Shown here piece by piece: positions 24,046 through 31,583 of a stretch of 35,324 nt of DNA (position 1 is the stretch's first letter; each line of letters opens with the position of its first letter). This DNA comes from an uncultured Prevotella sp. (GTDB taxonomy: Bacteria > Bacteroidota > Bacteroidia > Bacteroidales > Bacteroidaceae), in NCBI GenBank assembly GCA_937898715.1, contig CALEKA010000018.1, positions 1-35,324 of the forward strand. The letters run 5' to 3'. The notes below the pieces were generated by a model. That model had not been told where the DNA came from, ran no database searches, and saw only the letters and a list, made by a program, of their open reading frames with translations. Position numbers and translations under genes: made by a program.

Positions 24046-25353
24046 TTAAATCTTAAAGTTGAATTTTACCCCCCCCGATATGGCTTCTATATGCTTAAAC
24101 TTGCGCCACACGCTGCGCTTATATGCACCGAGCAAGTGAGCTGGTACGTAGATGGTCACTTCTGAATAATGGCGTGCGTCAAACACCTCGTCCGTGCTGC
24201 AGGGCCAAATCTCTGAACCGATGCCTACTACGCCATTGGGCCACATCAAGTAGATCTTATCCAAATGATTGCACCCCTTAAAAGAGCCTTTCAAGATATT
24301 CATCACACCGGCATTGCACTGCACAACCACGGTCTTGAGTAACGTATCGTTCTTAAAACTATCGAAGCCCAACTCTGACACCTTATAAGTAAGCCCCTTG
24401 TCAGTCACCTCAGCAGGCACCACAAGCTGTTCTTCCTTCATCGCTGCCAGTTGCGCCGAAGCCGCTAAGCCGCCCCAGGAAGTGTACTTCATATTCGCCA
24501 CACGGAATTGAGCCACTTCTTCATACTTCGGACGTCCATTCTCCTCGTGCACCATATACGCGCCCCACCCCACAAGAGCTATCAGTACAAGCGATACTCC
24601 TGCTACAATGCTCCGCCACATCCGCCTCCTACGGCGAAAAGCTTGACACACCTCTTCCACGTCATGATAGCGCTTCTGGATGGGCAAGAGACAGCGATGT
24701 GCCACACGATTATAAAATCGTCCCAATTGCAGATCGAGCATCAAGCACCCAAGGCTGTAGACATCGTTGCGACAATCAGCTTCGCTACAGTTCATCTGTT
24801 CGGGAGAGGTGTATCCTGCGGTTCCACTGGGTTGCTTCAGTTCAGTATAGCTATCCGTGTCAGCAAATCCGAAATCTATAATTTTAACGTTATTGCCGTT
24901 GTGAGTAATCATCACATTCTCAGGCTTAAGGTCGCGATGTACCACTTGCTCTTGGTGCAGATAGCTCAACGCATCGAGCAACTGATGAAACACTCTGAGA
25001 CGTTCACGCCACTTATGCCCTTGCGAGAGCCATTCACTCAAGTCTATGCCGTCAATCCATTCTTGCACGAAGCAAAGCCCCCACCCCTCGACTTCCTCCA
25101 TACCGCATCCTTTCGCGATATTCGGATGATTGAGTCGGCTCTGTATGTCGCATTCCTTCTGAAGCAGATTCCCCCAAAACTTCACGTTTGTGCAGTCTTT
25201 GCTCACGGTTTTCAATATCCACCATTGTCCGTCCTTCTTAGCCTTCAGCGTCGTCTGTTCGGCCTTCTGCACCACACTTATATCAACAAACGCCTTGGTG
25301 AGGTCGCCCTCACCATCCATGCTAAAGATTTCGGAAAAACGATTATCATTCAT
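24046..25353 (-). CDS. Membrane-anchored Ser/Thr protein kinase with BspA-like outer domain
   Basis: About 435 residues from ATG 25353; the frame is open to 25449. The cytoplasmic kinase domain has K48 (WWILKTVS), E67, catalytic loop HRDLKPENV (139-147) and DFG (160-162), with SGTAGYTSPEQ in the activation segment. The glycine-rich loop is degenerate. One membrane span (about 249-269, IVAGVSLVLIALVGWGAYMV) follows a basic FRRRRRMWR. The C-terminal 165 residues face outward and contain a stretch like BspA-type leucine-rich repeats (ILKGSFKGCNHLDKIYLMWP). Near the 3' end is a run of eight G (coding strand), and ten C follow just after the stop. Confidence 0.87.
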   Translation of the reverse strand: MNDNRFSEIFSMDGEGDLTKAFVDISVVQKAEQTTLKAKKDGQWWILKTVSKDCTNVKFWGNLLQKECDIQSRLNHPNIAKGCGMEEVEGWGLCFVQEWIDGIDLSEWLSQGHKWRERLRVFHQLLDALSYLHQEQVVHRDLKPENVMITHNGNNVKIIDFGFADTDSYTELKQPSGTAGYTSPEQMNCSEADCRNDVYSLGCLMLDLQLGRFYNRVAHRCLLPIQKRYHDVEEVCQAFRRRRRMWRSIVAGVSLVLIALVGWGAYMVHEENGRPKYEEVAQFRVANMKYTSWGGLAASAQLAAMKEEQLVVPAEVTDKGLTYKVSELGFDSFKNDTLLKTVVVQCNAGVMNILKGSFKGCNHLDKIYLMWPNGVVGIGSEIWPCSTDEVFDARHYSEVTIYVPAHLLGAYKRSVWRKFKHIEAISGGVKFNFKI

Positions 25354-25494
25354 ATCAACTGCAAAAGCGTTACAAGGGTATATTAACAACTGAAGTTTCG
25401 GATTTAGGATGGGCAGGCTGAATCTGAAACTTGAATTAACAATATCCATACTTCTAACTGCTCCATACTTTCAATTGCTGAGCCGAAGCACATG

Positions 25495-25502
25495 CAAAGT
25501 TA
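25495..25502 (-). promoter_or_regulatory. -7 box of the Ser/Thr kinase gene
   Basis: TAACTTTG on the minus strand, 46 bases before 25449 and 142 before the preferred start at 25353. No clear TTTG is seen at the right distance. Confidence 0.5.
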
Positions 25503-25586
25503 AGAATAAAAGAGCACATCCGTTGTCATAAATTGGACAAAAAAGGACAGAAAGGACAAAAAACACTTGTACATATCCTTATATAC

Positions 25587-25620
25587 AAAGAAGGATTTCG
25601 CCGAAACGAAATCCTTCTTT
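25587..25620 (-). terminator. Terminator of the tRNA-Arg pair
   Basis: A perfect 14-bp stem (AAAGAAGGATTTCG at 25587-25600, complement at 25607-25620) with a 6-base loop, one base past the first tRNA's 3' end. A/T-rich on both sides. Confidence 0.8.
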
Positions 25621-25621
25621 G

Positions 25622-25695
25622 TGACTCCTATAGGATTCAAACCTATAACCTTTTGATCCGTAGTCAAATGCTCTATTCAGTTGAGCTAAGGAGCC
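25622..25695 (-). tRNA. tRNA-Arg (ACG anticodon), copy 1
   Basis: A full 74-base cloverleaf on the minus strand: acceptor GGCTCCT/AGGAGTC (one G-T pair), D arm TAGCTCAACTGAATAGAGCA, anticodon loop CTACGGA within TTTGA/TCAAA, T arm TATAGGTTTGAATCCTATA, discriminator A, no encoded CCA. ACG (edited to ICG) reads CGU, CGC and CGA. Confidence 0.95.
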
Positions 25696-25729
25696 AGTGT
25701 GCAAAAACAGAAATTAAAGTCTTAGAGAG

Positions 25730-25803
25730 TGACTCCTATAGGATTCAAACCTATAACCTTTTGATCCGTAGTCAAATGCTCTATTCAGTTGAGCTAAGGA
25801 GCC
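25730..25803 (-). tRNA. tRNA-Arg (ACG anticodon), copy 2
   Basis: Base for base the same 74 bases as the copy at 25622-25695, 34 bases upstream of it in transcription. Both would be made from the consensus promoter at 25825-25856 as one precursor. Confidence 0.95.
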
Positions 25804-25824
25804 GTTATTTCTGTTTTGCGAGTG

Positions 25825-25856
25825 CAAAGGTATAGCTTTTTATCGTTCCTACCAAA
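25825..25856 (-). promoter_or_regulatory. -33/-7 promoter of the tRNA-Arg pair
   Basis: On the minus strand TTTG (25853-25856), 20 bases, TACCTTTG (25825-25832): a full consensus match, 22 bases before the first tRNA. Confidence 0.78.
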
Positions 25857-25973
25857 CGAAATCGGTGTTTTTTTCAAAAAAACTTCATTTTTCCTCGATT
25901 TTCCCTGGTTGGGATGGTGATTTGAACCGTATTTTGTGCTTAGAAGAGCATTAGCTTGCTCGTATTGATGATA

Positions 25974-26396
25974 TCAGTCTTTGCACGAAATGACATGAGA
26001 AAGGGGGATTTCTATGCCGCCTTCCATCGTGATTACACGAGAAAGATCATCGTATTTCAATATTTGTCCGCTATATTCTCGGTATTCCCCTCCTTCTTTC
26101 AGTTCGTCGGGGACGAAGCATACCAACGTCACTGCGGGATGATCCTCGGCTCTTTGGATCACTTCTGATAGTTGACTATCGAGCAGTTCGCGTTCGTCTT
26201 CGCTCAATTGTAGCTGCTGCTCGGTGTGGCGAGCTCGTTCTACTATGGCTTCATAATGTCCCGTGAGTGCTGCGAAACTGCCAAACTGTGCCGCTCGATC
26301 GTGCATACTCATAGGTGCATGACGTGTGGAACGATGATGTGGCATATCGATAATGTCGGCATAGGCTTTTGCGCCATCTTCTTCTGAATGATTCAT
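25974..26396 (-). CDS. YolD-like protein partner of a UmuC-type polymerase
   Basis: A 140-residue protein. An N-terminal motif MPHHRSTRHAPMSMHDRAAQ followed by FGSFAALTGHYEAI, a central helix (VERARHTEQQLQLSEDEREL) and a C-terminal small beta domain (GQILKYDDLSRVITMEGG, IEIPLSHVISC) match the layout of YolD-like proteins. In Firmicutes these sit beside UmuC/UvrX polymerases. Here the start codon overlaps the end of the polymerase gene by four bases (26393-26396), which supports translational coupling and a joint role in damage-tolerant synthesis. The family call rests on pattern and context. Confidence 0.75.
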   Translation of the reverse strand: MNHSEEDGAKAYADIIDMPHHRSTRHAPMSMHDRAAQFGSFAALTGHYEAIVERARHTEQQLQLSEDERELLDSQLSEVIQRAEDHPAVTLVCFVPDELKEGGEYREYSGQILKYDDLSRVITMEGGIEIPLSHVISCKD

Positions 26397-27910
26397 GCTT
26401 TGTGTCCTCCTATTTGTGAATTACGATCTCTCATAGTAGCTCCCTCGGCAAAGTTAACGCCTTTCAGTATCGCGTTCTTTCCAAAAGCCTTCTTTATGTG
26501 GAGCATGGCTTGCTGCACCTTACGCTCTTTCTCGAAAAATTGCTGTTCGTGCTGCCTTTGCACTACATTCTCCTCCAGACTGTCGAACAGATCGCGCTGC
26601 ACGGGCTTCGCTGCTTGACGTAGAGCAGTCTTTTCGTCGACCAATTGAGTCATCGTAAGATTCATACCACGCACAAGTAAGTGAGGATTCACACAAGAAT
26701 CGAACGCCTTCAGTACAGCCTGTACGATGAGACGTGCTGAAGCTGTAGGCTTATCTAAGCGAATCGTACCATGTGCGGGCTTTGGCACACTTCGTCCGTA
26801 AGGGTCTGCCACAATATCGCCATGATATACAGCAAAAAATTGTGGCAGATTCACACTCTCACGATCATAACCTACATCTATTCTAAGTAGCGAACAAGCA
26901 AGATGCTTATCTGTAAGCACAAGCGCTGCGTTCTCTGCCATCTCCTGCACCACCACACGAGCCTTGTCAAACGTGTAGGGCGATTGCAACACCTGACCAT
27001 TGCTGAGCGATTTCGATGCAGGTCGATAGGCCTTGATCTGACGGATGGTACAAGGTTCCCACCCCCAGGCATGATCGATTAGCAACTCTGCATTCACGCC
27101 AAAGAGCCGATACAGGAGTTCTTCATTGCGCACAGACTGACGAGCGATATCGCCCATGGTGTACATGCCTTGTTGCTCAAGCCGGCGCGCTATACCCCGC
27201 CCTACTCTCCAAAACTTCGTTAGCGGGCGGTAAGTCCACAGCGTCTGGCGATAGCTCTGCTCATCCAGTTCGGCTATGCGCACACCATCGGCATCGGCAG
27301 GCAAATGCTTGGCAACAATATCCATAGCCACCTTGGCCAAATAGAGATTCGTGCCAATCCCAGCCGTGGCTGTAATGCCAGTCTGAGCTAACACATCGCT
27401 GATCATCTTGCGAGCAAGCTGATGTGCCGTGACATGATACGTGGACAAATAAGGAGTGGCATCGATAAAGACCTCATCAATAGAATATACATGAATATCC
27501 TCAGGGGCTATGTATTGGAGATATATGCCATATATGCGCACACTATAATCAATGTAGTGCGACATCCGAGGAGTGGCTACTATATAATCGAGCGCCCAGT
27601 CAGGATGCTCCGCGAGCTCGGGAGCAAAGGTGGATTTTCCCGTAAAACGCCCTCCGTGGAGTCGTGCACCTCTTTCGCGATTGACTTCCCTTACGCGCTG
27701 CACCACTTCAAACAGCCGTGCCCTTCCGCCTATGCCATACTCTTTGAGCGACGGAGAAACTGCCAAGCAGATCGTCTTCTCCGTGCGCGAAGCATCAGCC
27801 ACAACGAGGTGGGTAGAAAGCGGATCAAGTCCCCTCTCCACACATTCTACCGAAGCAAAGAACGACTTCAAGTCGATAGCTATATAAGTACGTTGTTCGT
27901 CTGCTAACAT
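26393..27910 (-). CDS. Y-family DNA polymerase (UmuC/UvrX type)
   Basis: A 505-residue translesion polymerase. Catalytic acidic residues are D13 in YIAIDLKSFFASVE and D145-E146 in VYSIDEVFID. The HhH region of the thumb (GIARRLEQQGMYTMGDIARQ) and a little-finger domain (about 290-410, ASKSLSNGQVLQSPYTFDKA at its start) follow, and about 90 C-terminal residues hold a basic helical tail (EENVVQRQHEQQFFEKERKV). It lacks a UmuD partner nearby; instead a YolD-like gene overlaps its 3' end. Members are usually damage-inducible, but I see no firm LexA-type operator. Confidence 0.92.
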   Translation of the reverse strand: MLADEQRTYIAIDLKSFFASVECVERGLDPLSTHLVVADASRTEKTICLAVSPSLKEYGIGGRARLFEVVQRVREVNRERGARLHGGRFTGKSTFAPELAEHPDWALDYIVATPRMSHYIDYSVRIYGIYLQYIAPEDIHVYSIDEVFIDATPYLSTYHVTAHQLARKMISDVLAQTGITATAGIGTNLYLAKVAMDIVAKHLPADADGVRIAELDEQSYRQTLWTYRPLTKFWRVGRGIARRLEQQGMYTMGDIARQSVRNEELLYRLFGVNAELLIDHAWGWEPCTIRQIKAYRPASKSLSNGQVLQSPYTFDKARVVVQEMAENAALVLTDKHLACSLLRIDVGYDRESVNLPQFFAVYHGDIVADPYGRSVPKPAHGTIRLDKPTASARLIVQAVLKAFDSCVNPHLLVRGMNLTMTQLVDEKTALRQAAKPVQRDLFDSLEENVVQRQHEQQFFEKERKVQQAMLHIKKAFGKNAILKGVNFAEGATMRDRNSQIGGHKA

Positions 27911-27948
27911 ATGGTCATTCGAGTTAACCCTTTTCGGGCATCAAAATG

Positions 27949-27956
27949 CAAAATTA
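27949..27956 (-). promoter_or_regulatory. -7 box of the polymerase/YolD operon
   Basis: TAATTTTG on the minus strand, 38 bases before the ATG at 27910. No good TTTG at the -33 position. Confidence 0.5.
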
Positions 27957-28106
27957 CGAATTTATCCTTATACTACACATTCTTCACTTCCTCCCATACT
28001 TATATAAGTTACAATTAACACATAAACCATTCAGCACAACTACACAGCAAAAGATTAAGGAAAAACACTAAAGTGAGAAAATTCAAGAAACTTTTTTCCC
28101 ACTTCA

Positions 28107-28138
28107 CTTGGGAAAACAAGAAGAAAACATTACATTTG
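28107..28138 (+). promoter_or_regulatory. -33/-7 promoter of ssrA
   Basis: CTTG (28107-28110), 20 bases, TACATTTG (28131-28138); the tmRNA 5' end is 27 bases further. A good match to the phylum consensus. Confidence 0.75.
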
Positions 28139-28165
28139 CAGCCCAATTACAGAATCATCCTTCTC

Positions 28166-28561
28166 GGGCCAGATTGGATTTGACAGCGGGTCGGAATGGT
28201 ATGTAAGCACGCAGTGCGCCTGAAAGTGGGCACTTAAATCTCGGCTTTCGACAATTTAACTGGCGAAAACAAGTTTGCTCTCGCTGCCTAATCGAAGTAT
28301 AGTAGATTGGCTTTATTCCGGCACAAGGTGCTGGAACGAGACATCACCCAAGAGCTGTTGCTCCGAAGCGTCTTGATCAGGTGGTGCAGGTAAATCGGCG
28401 CTAATTCACATTGGCCTCGCAATGTGGGTGAAATCTTTAGAGGATAAGATGCTGGTTGGTGGCACTGGTCTTGCCAGCATACGAAAATTCAGTCAGTGAT
28501 AAGCGTGTAGAAAGCATATGATTTCCTCGTTTGGACGAGGGTTCGAGCCCCTCCTGGTCCA
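28166..28561 (+). ncRNA. ssrA: tmRNA (ssrA)
   Basis: A 396-base transfer-messenger RNA that rescues stalled ribosomes and tags their products for proteolysis. The tRNA-like ends pair as GGGCCAG (28166-28172) with CTGGTCC and discriminator A at 28561; the T arm GAGGGTTCGAGCCCCTC is intact. The tag frame at 28262-28291 reads GENKFALAA followed by TAA. Pseudoknot-rich sequence fills the middle. CCA is not encoded. The 3' end is a common integration site for mobile elements, and an accessory cassette lies just downstream. Confidence 0.96.
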
Positions 28562-28621
28562 CTATAAGCACTAATTATCAGCAAGTTTATCAAATTTCGT
28601 GCGATAATTTGTACAAAGTCT

Positions 28622-28665
28622 AACGGCTATGGTCTTTATTAAATAAAGCCATAGCCGTTTTTTAT
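28622..28665 (+). terminator. Intrinsic terminator of ssrA
   Basis: A long stem AACGGCTATGG(T)CTTTATT with its complement AATAAAGCCATAGCCGTT (about 28622-28659), then TTTTTATTTTAT. One bulged base. Confidence 0.85.
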
Positions 28666-28696
28666 TTTATCTTATCTGCAATAACAACATTAGCAT

Positions 28697-28787
28697 TCTT
28701 TGAACTGCACTTTATAAACTCTTTGAACTGCACTTTAAGAGAGCTATAAAGTGCAGTTTATAATTCCTTTAAAGTGCACTTTAAAGG
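28697..28787. promoter_or_regulatory. Cluster of TGCACTTTA half-sites, operator-like
   Basis: TCTTTGAACTGCACTTTA occurs twice, at 28697-28714 and 28720-28737 (23 bases apart). AACTGCACTTTATA (28703-28716) has a perfect inverted partner at 28745-28758. A perfect 22-bp palindrome CCTTTAAAGTGCACTTTAAA plus GG lies at 28766-28787. The cluster sits between the ssrA terminator and the Hsp70/helicase cassette. Confidence 0.65.
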
Positions 28788-28806
28788 ACGCCTATTCCCT
28801 TTCTGA

Positions 28807-28920
28807 ATGAAAAATGAACAAACAAACCTATCATTGTATCATATTAAAACAAGAATTGAACGAGAAATAAATAACATTGAACAGATTTGCAATCTTATGG
28901 ACAAGCAGAACGAGTACTAA
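28807..28920 (+). CDS. Short coiled-coil-like open frame (37 residues), uncertain
   Basis: ATG 28807 to TAA 28920 encodes 37 polar, helix-favouring residues (HIKTRIEREINNIEQICNLM) directly after the palindrome cluster. It is in the same frame as the Hsp70 remnant that follows but is separated from it by several stops. It could be the intact start of a gene whose remainder was lost in the deletion that removed the 5' part of the Hsp70 gene, a small real protein, or chance. Confidence 0.3.
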   Translation: MKNEQTNLSLYHIKTRIEREINNIEQICNLMDKQNEY

Positions 28921-28998
28921 AATGCTTGTTTCCTAAGAATATAGAAGCATGCCTTGTATCACTCCCCCCCTCTCTACTCATTAGGCCTTACATTATAG

Positions 28999-30399
28999 TA
29001 CATCCTTTTTGCCACCTCAGAATTCCCTATACAAGTGAAGACAAGCAAAGGGACGCTGTCGGGACGTGAGTTTTATCTGACCAACAAGGAACTGACAGAT
29101 ACCATGAAAGTATTCACGAGCAAGTGGTCTACAAAAATTAAAGGAGAAGACACTTACAACACCATATACGCCCCCATAGAAAGTGCCATTAAGAAGGCGC
29201 ACATCCAAAAGGAGGAGATTGACTACGTGCTATTTATCGGCGGCAGCTCGAAGAGTCCTTATATTCAAGAAGCACTGCACAACTACTTTGAAGACTCTGA
29301 AATGATGGTTCCGAGAGATTTGCAAACGCACGTTTCGCAAGGAGCCGCCATTCATAGTTTACTCTACAATGGTATGGCTAAGAATCTGATTCAGCCCATC
29401 ACAAGCGAGCCTGTTATAGTGATTACACGCGACGTACTTCCCAAAGTAATATTGCCCGCAGGAACGCAGATCCCTTGCAACACCATCATCATCGACGATT
29501 TGGCCACAAGCGTGGAAGGGCAAAAGGTGCTCGAGATGCCCTTGTGCGTGGGAAATACTTCAAAACTTTTGTTCAACCTGAAAGTAGAAGCACCATCGCC
29601 CGCTGGTTTCCCCATAAACACGCCCATAGAATTAATAATCAAAGTGGACGCAAACAAGACGATGATGGTACAAGCCTCTTGTATGGAAAAAACTTGCAGA
29701 ACGGAAGCTCTGAGTCCATTTTCCAATCAAGAGTTGTCCACGAAAGACCGCATCGTACTGAAAGCAGAACGCCAAGCCAACAATGAAATTTGCGAAAATG
29801 GTGGCGTTGCTTCAGTACAAACACTTCGAGAGTTGGCCAATGCTTACGTAAAAGCTGGCAAAGAGTTTAAAGCTGCCGAGACATGTGAGGAAATGAAAGA
29901 ACATTATCCCCAAAGCGCAAGCTACAACGAAATCGGAGTACACTACAGCAACTCTGGCAACACACAGAAAGCTATCGAGTTTTACAGAAAAGCGATTGAA
30001 GAGAATCCTAACAATGCGTACGCTTATTTTAACTTAGGACATTCTCAAAAGAATCTGGACAAGAAAGCCTACAAGAGCAACATTGAAAAGGCATGTCAAA
30101 TCAAATGTAACTACAGCATTGCACTATATGAACTTTCACGCATCGAACGTTCTGAGGGTAACGAGACCAAAGCAGACGAACTTCTACAAAAAGCTTACGA
30201 CATAAAGCTACAAGAATGGAAGCGAAATGAGTTCCAAACCTCTGACTATAGTTGGTTCATATCCATGGCACGCGATTTAGGAAAAAATGACATCGCACGC
30301 GAGGTGGAAGCATCTCAACCTCGATTTGACACTGAAGACTACTACAACAAAGAAAACCTAACACAAACTAGAAACAATTTATTAACCGATAACAATTAA
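28999..30399 (+). pseudogene. 5'-truncated Hsp70-family protein with TPR repeats
   Basis: The frame opens after TAG 28996-28998; the first usable start is GTG 29035 (454 residues). It begins inside the Hsp70 nucleotide-binding domain at the step equivalent to LTREEFE (here FYLTNKELTDTMK), continues through the conserved IDYVLFIGGSSKSPYIQEAL and QGAAIHSLL, a substrate-binding-beta-like part (VILPAGTQIPCNT, FNLKVEAPSPAG), and then at least three TPR units (about 265-400, SASYNEIGVHYSNSGNTQKA). The ATP-binding lobe with the N-terminal GIDLGTT-type loop, roughly the first 250 residues, is missing and no remnant is visible upstream. The rest is free of stops, so the loss may be recent, or the remainder may still be expressed. 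Confidence 0.8.
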
Positions 30400-30404
30400 G
30401 AACT

Positions 30405-31568
30405 ATGGCCTGGATTATTCCTTCTGAAAATATGCTCGATACACAACAACGTGAATTCGTAGAGAATATGAGAAACATGAGAAACAGCTATATTAAAGGT
30501 TTCGCAGGTTCTGGAAAATCTGTACTTTTGGCGTATGCTGCAAAGAAAGCTAAAGACAGATTTCCCGACTGTTCCATTGCATTGGTGGTCTTCACCAAAT
30601 CGTTGGTAGAGATGTTTAGAGCCGCTTTTAAAGAGATTGGGGTAAGCGGAGTAACGATTGAAACTTTCTTTGCCTTCATGAAAAGCAGTTCTTCCTACGA
30701 CTATATTCTGTGTGATGAGGTACAAGATTTAACACCAAGAATTCTGACAGAAATGAATAGACGCGGCAACCATGTCATAGTGGCTGGAGACTGTAATCAA
30801 TCTCTCTATAGCGTAGATCCTCGTTGGAAAGAAGCTACGGTGTCGCCCAACAGCGTGGCGAGCTACATATCTGGTAATACGGTTGAACTCGGCATTATCC
30901 ATCGTCTATCTCGTTCATTAATTAGCGCTGTTCAGAAACTCCTCCCTAACATGAATATATTCCGTGCAAAAACTGACATGACAAAAGAAGATACGCAGAT
31001 ACGTTTGGGAAAGGCTGACTCCCAATCTGACGAAGTGAAATATATAATAAACACAGCCCGAAAAGCCGTAAACGTGGGACAAACTGCCGGCGTTCTCTTA
31101 CCATCACACGATCAAATCCTTGAATTTGCCAATAATGCATTGGAACTTGAAGGACATAGCGCCTGGAACAGAGTGAATGATCGATATGGACATCCTGACT
31201 ACAATAGCCTGAACAACTACTTGCAACGTTGCGGCATCAATATGAAATATGTGGGCAATGGATATGGTAGTTTCAGCGAGAACGACCACTGCATTGTACT
31301 GATGACTTATCATAGCGCCAAGGGATTAGACTTTGATTGCGTATTCTTGCCTTTTGCCAACAGCAACCTGTTCGGTGATAAAAGCGAAAATGAGGGAAAG
31401 ACCCTTTTTATGGTGGGTATGACTCGCGCTCGCCATGAATTATACATCACATATACTTCATTCAAGCCTTGTCCGTATATCGATACATTCAAAAGTACTT
31501 GTTCTCAAATAGACATATCAAACGATACAACAACCGTGGCTTCCAACTCTAATGATTGGGGCTTCTAA
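30405..31568 (+). CDS. Compact superfamily 1 (UvrD/Rep-like) helicase
   Basis: A 387-residue cytoplasmic ATPase. Motifs in order: Q motif LDTQQREFV (11-19), Walker A GFAGSGKS (32-39), Walker B ILCDEVQD (101-108), motif III AGDCNQSLY (127-135), motif IV HRLSRS (166-171), motif V MTYHSAKGLDFDCVFLPF (300-317), motif VI VGMTRAR (337-343). The large 1B and 2B insertions of UvrD are absent, which explains the small size. It starts five bases after the Hsp70-TPR stop and is followed 15 bases later by the 435-residue gene, so the three form one operon. All motifs look intact. Confidence 0.88.
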   Translation: MAWIIPSENMLDTQQREFVENMRNMRNSYIKGFAGSGKSVLLAYAAKKAKDRFPDCSIALVVFTKSLVEMFRAAFKEIGVSGVTIETFFAFMKSSSSYDYILCDEVQDLTPRILTEMNRRGNHVIVAGDCNQSLYSVDPRWKEATVSPNSVASYISGNTVELGIIHRLSRSLISAVQKLLPNMNIFRAKTDMTKEDTQIRLGKADSQSDEVKYIINTARKAVNVGQTAGVLLPSHDQILEFANNALELEGHSAWNRVNDRYGHPDYNSLNNYLQRCGINMKYVGNGYGSFSENDHCIVLMTYHSAKGLDFDCVFLPFANSNLFGDKSENEGKTLFMVGMTRARHELYITYTSFKPCPYIDTFKSTCSQIDISNDTTTVASNSNDWGF

Positions 31569-31583
31569 CAAATATATACAACG

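Noticed and set aside
24032..24076. Phase-variable extension of the kinase through its G8 tract
   Set aside because: Reading the other frames shows stops within a few codons after the tract, so slippage only trims or alters the last residues.
24508..25386. 292-codon open frame antisense to the Ser/Thr kinase
   Set aside because: The kinase motifs on the minus strand are unambiguous; the plus-strand product resembles nothing.
25533..25835. 100-codon open frame across the tRNA-Arg pair
   Set aside because: It translates two identical tRNA genes and contains the same repeated peptide; not a gene.
28887..29069. 60-codon plus-strand open frame upstream of the Hsp70 remnant as its missing N-terminus
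   Set aside because: Its sequence shows no ATP-binding-lobe motifs and it is in a different frame.
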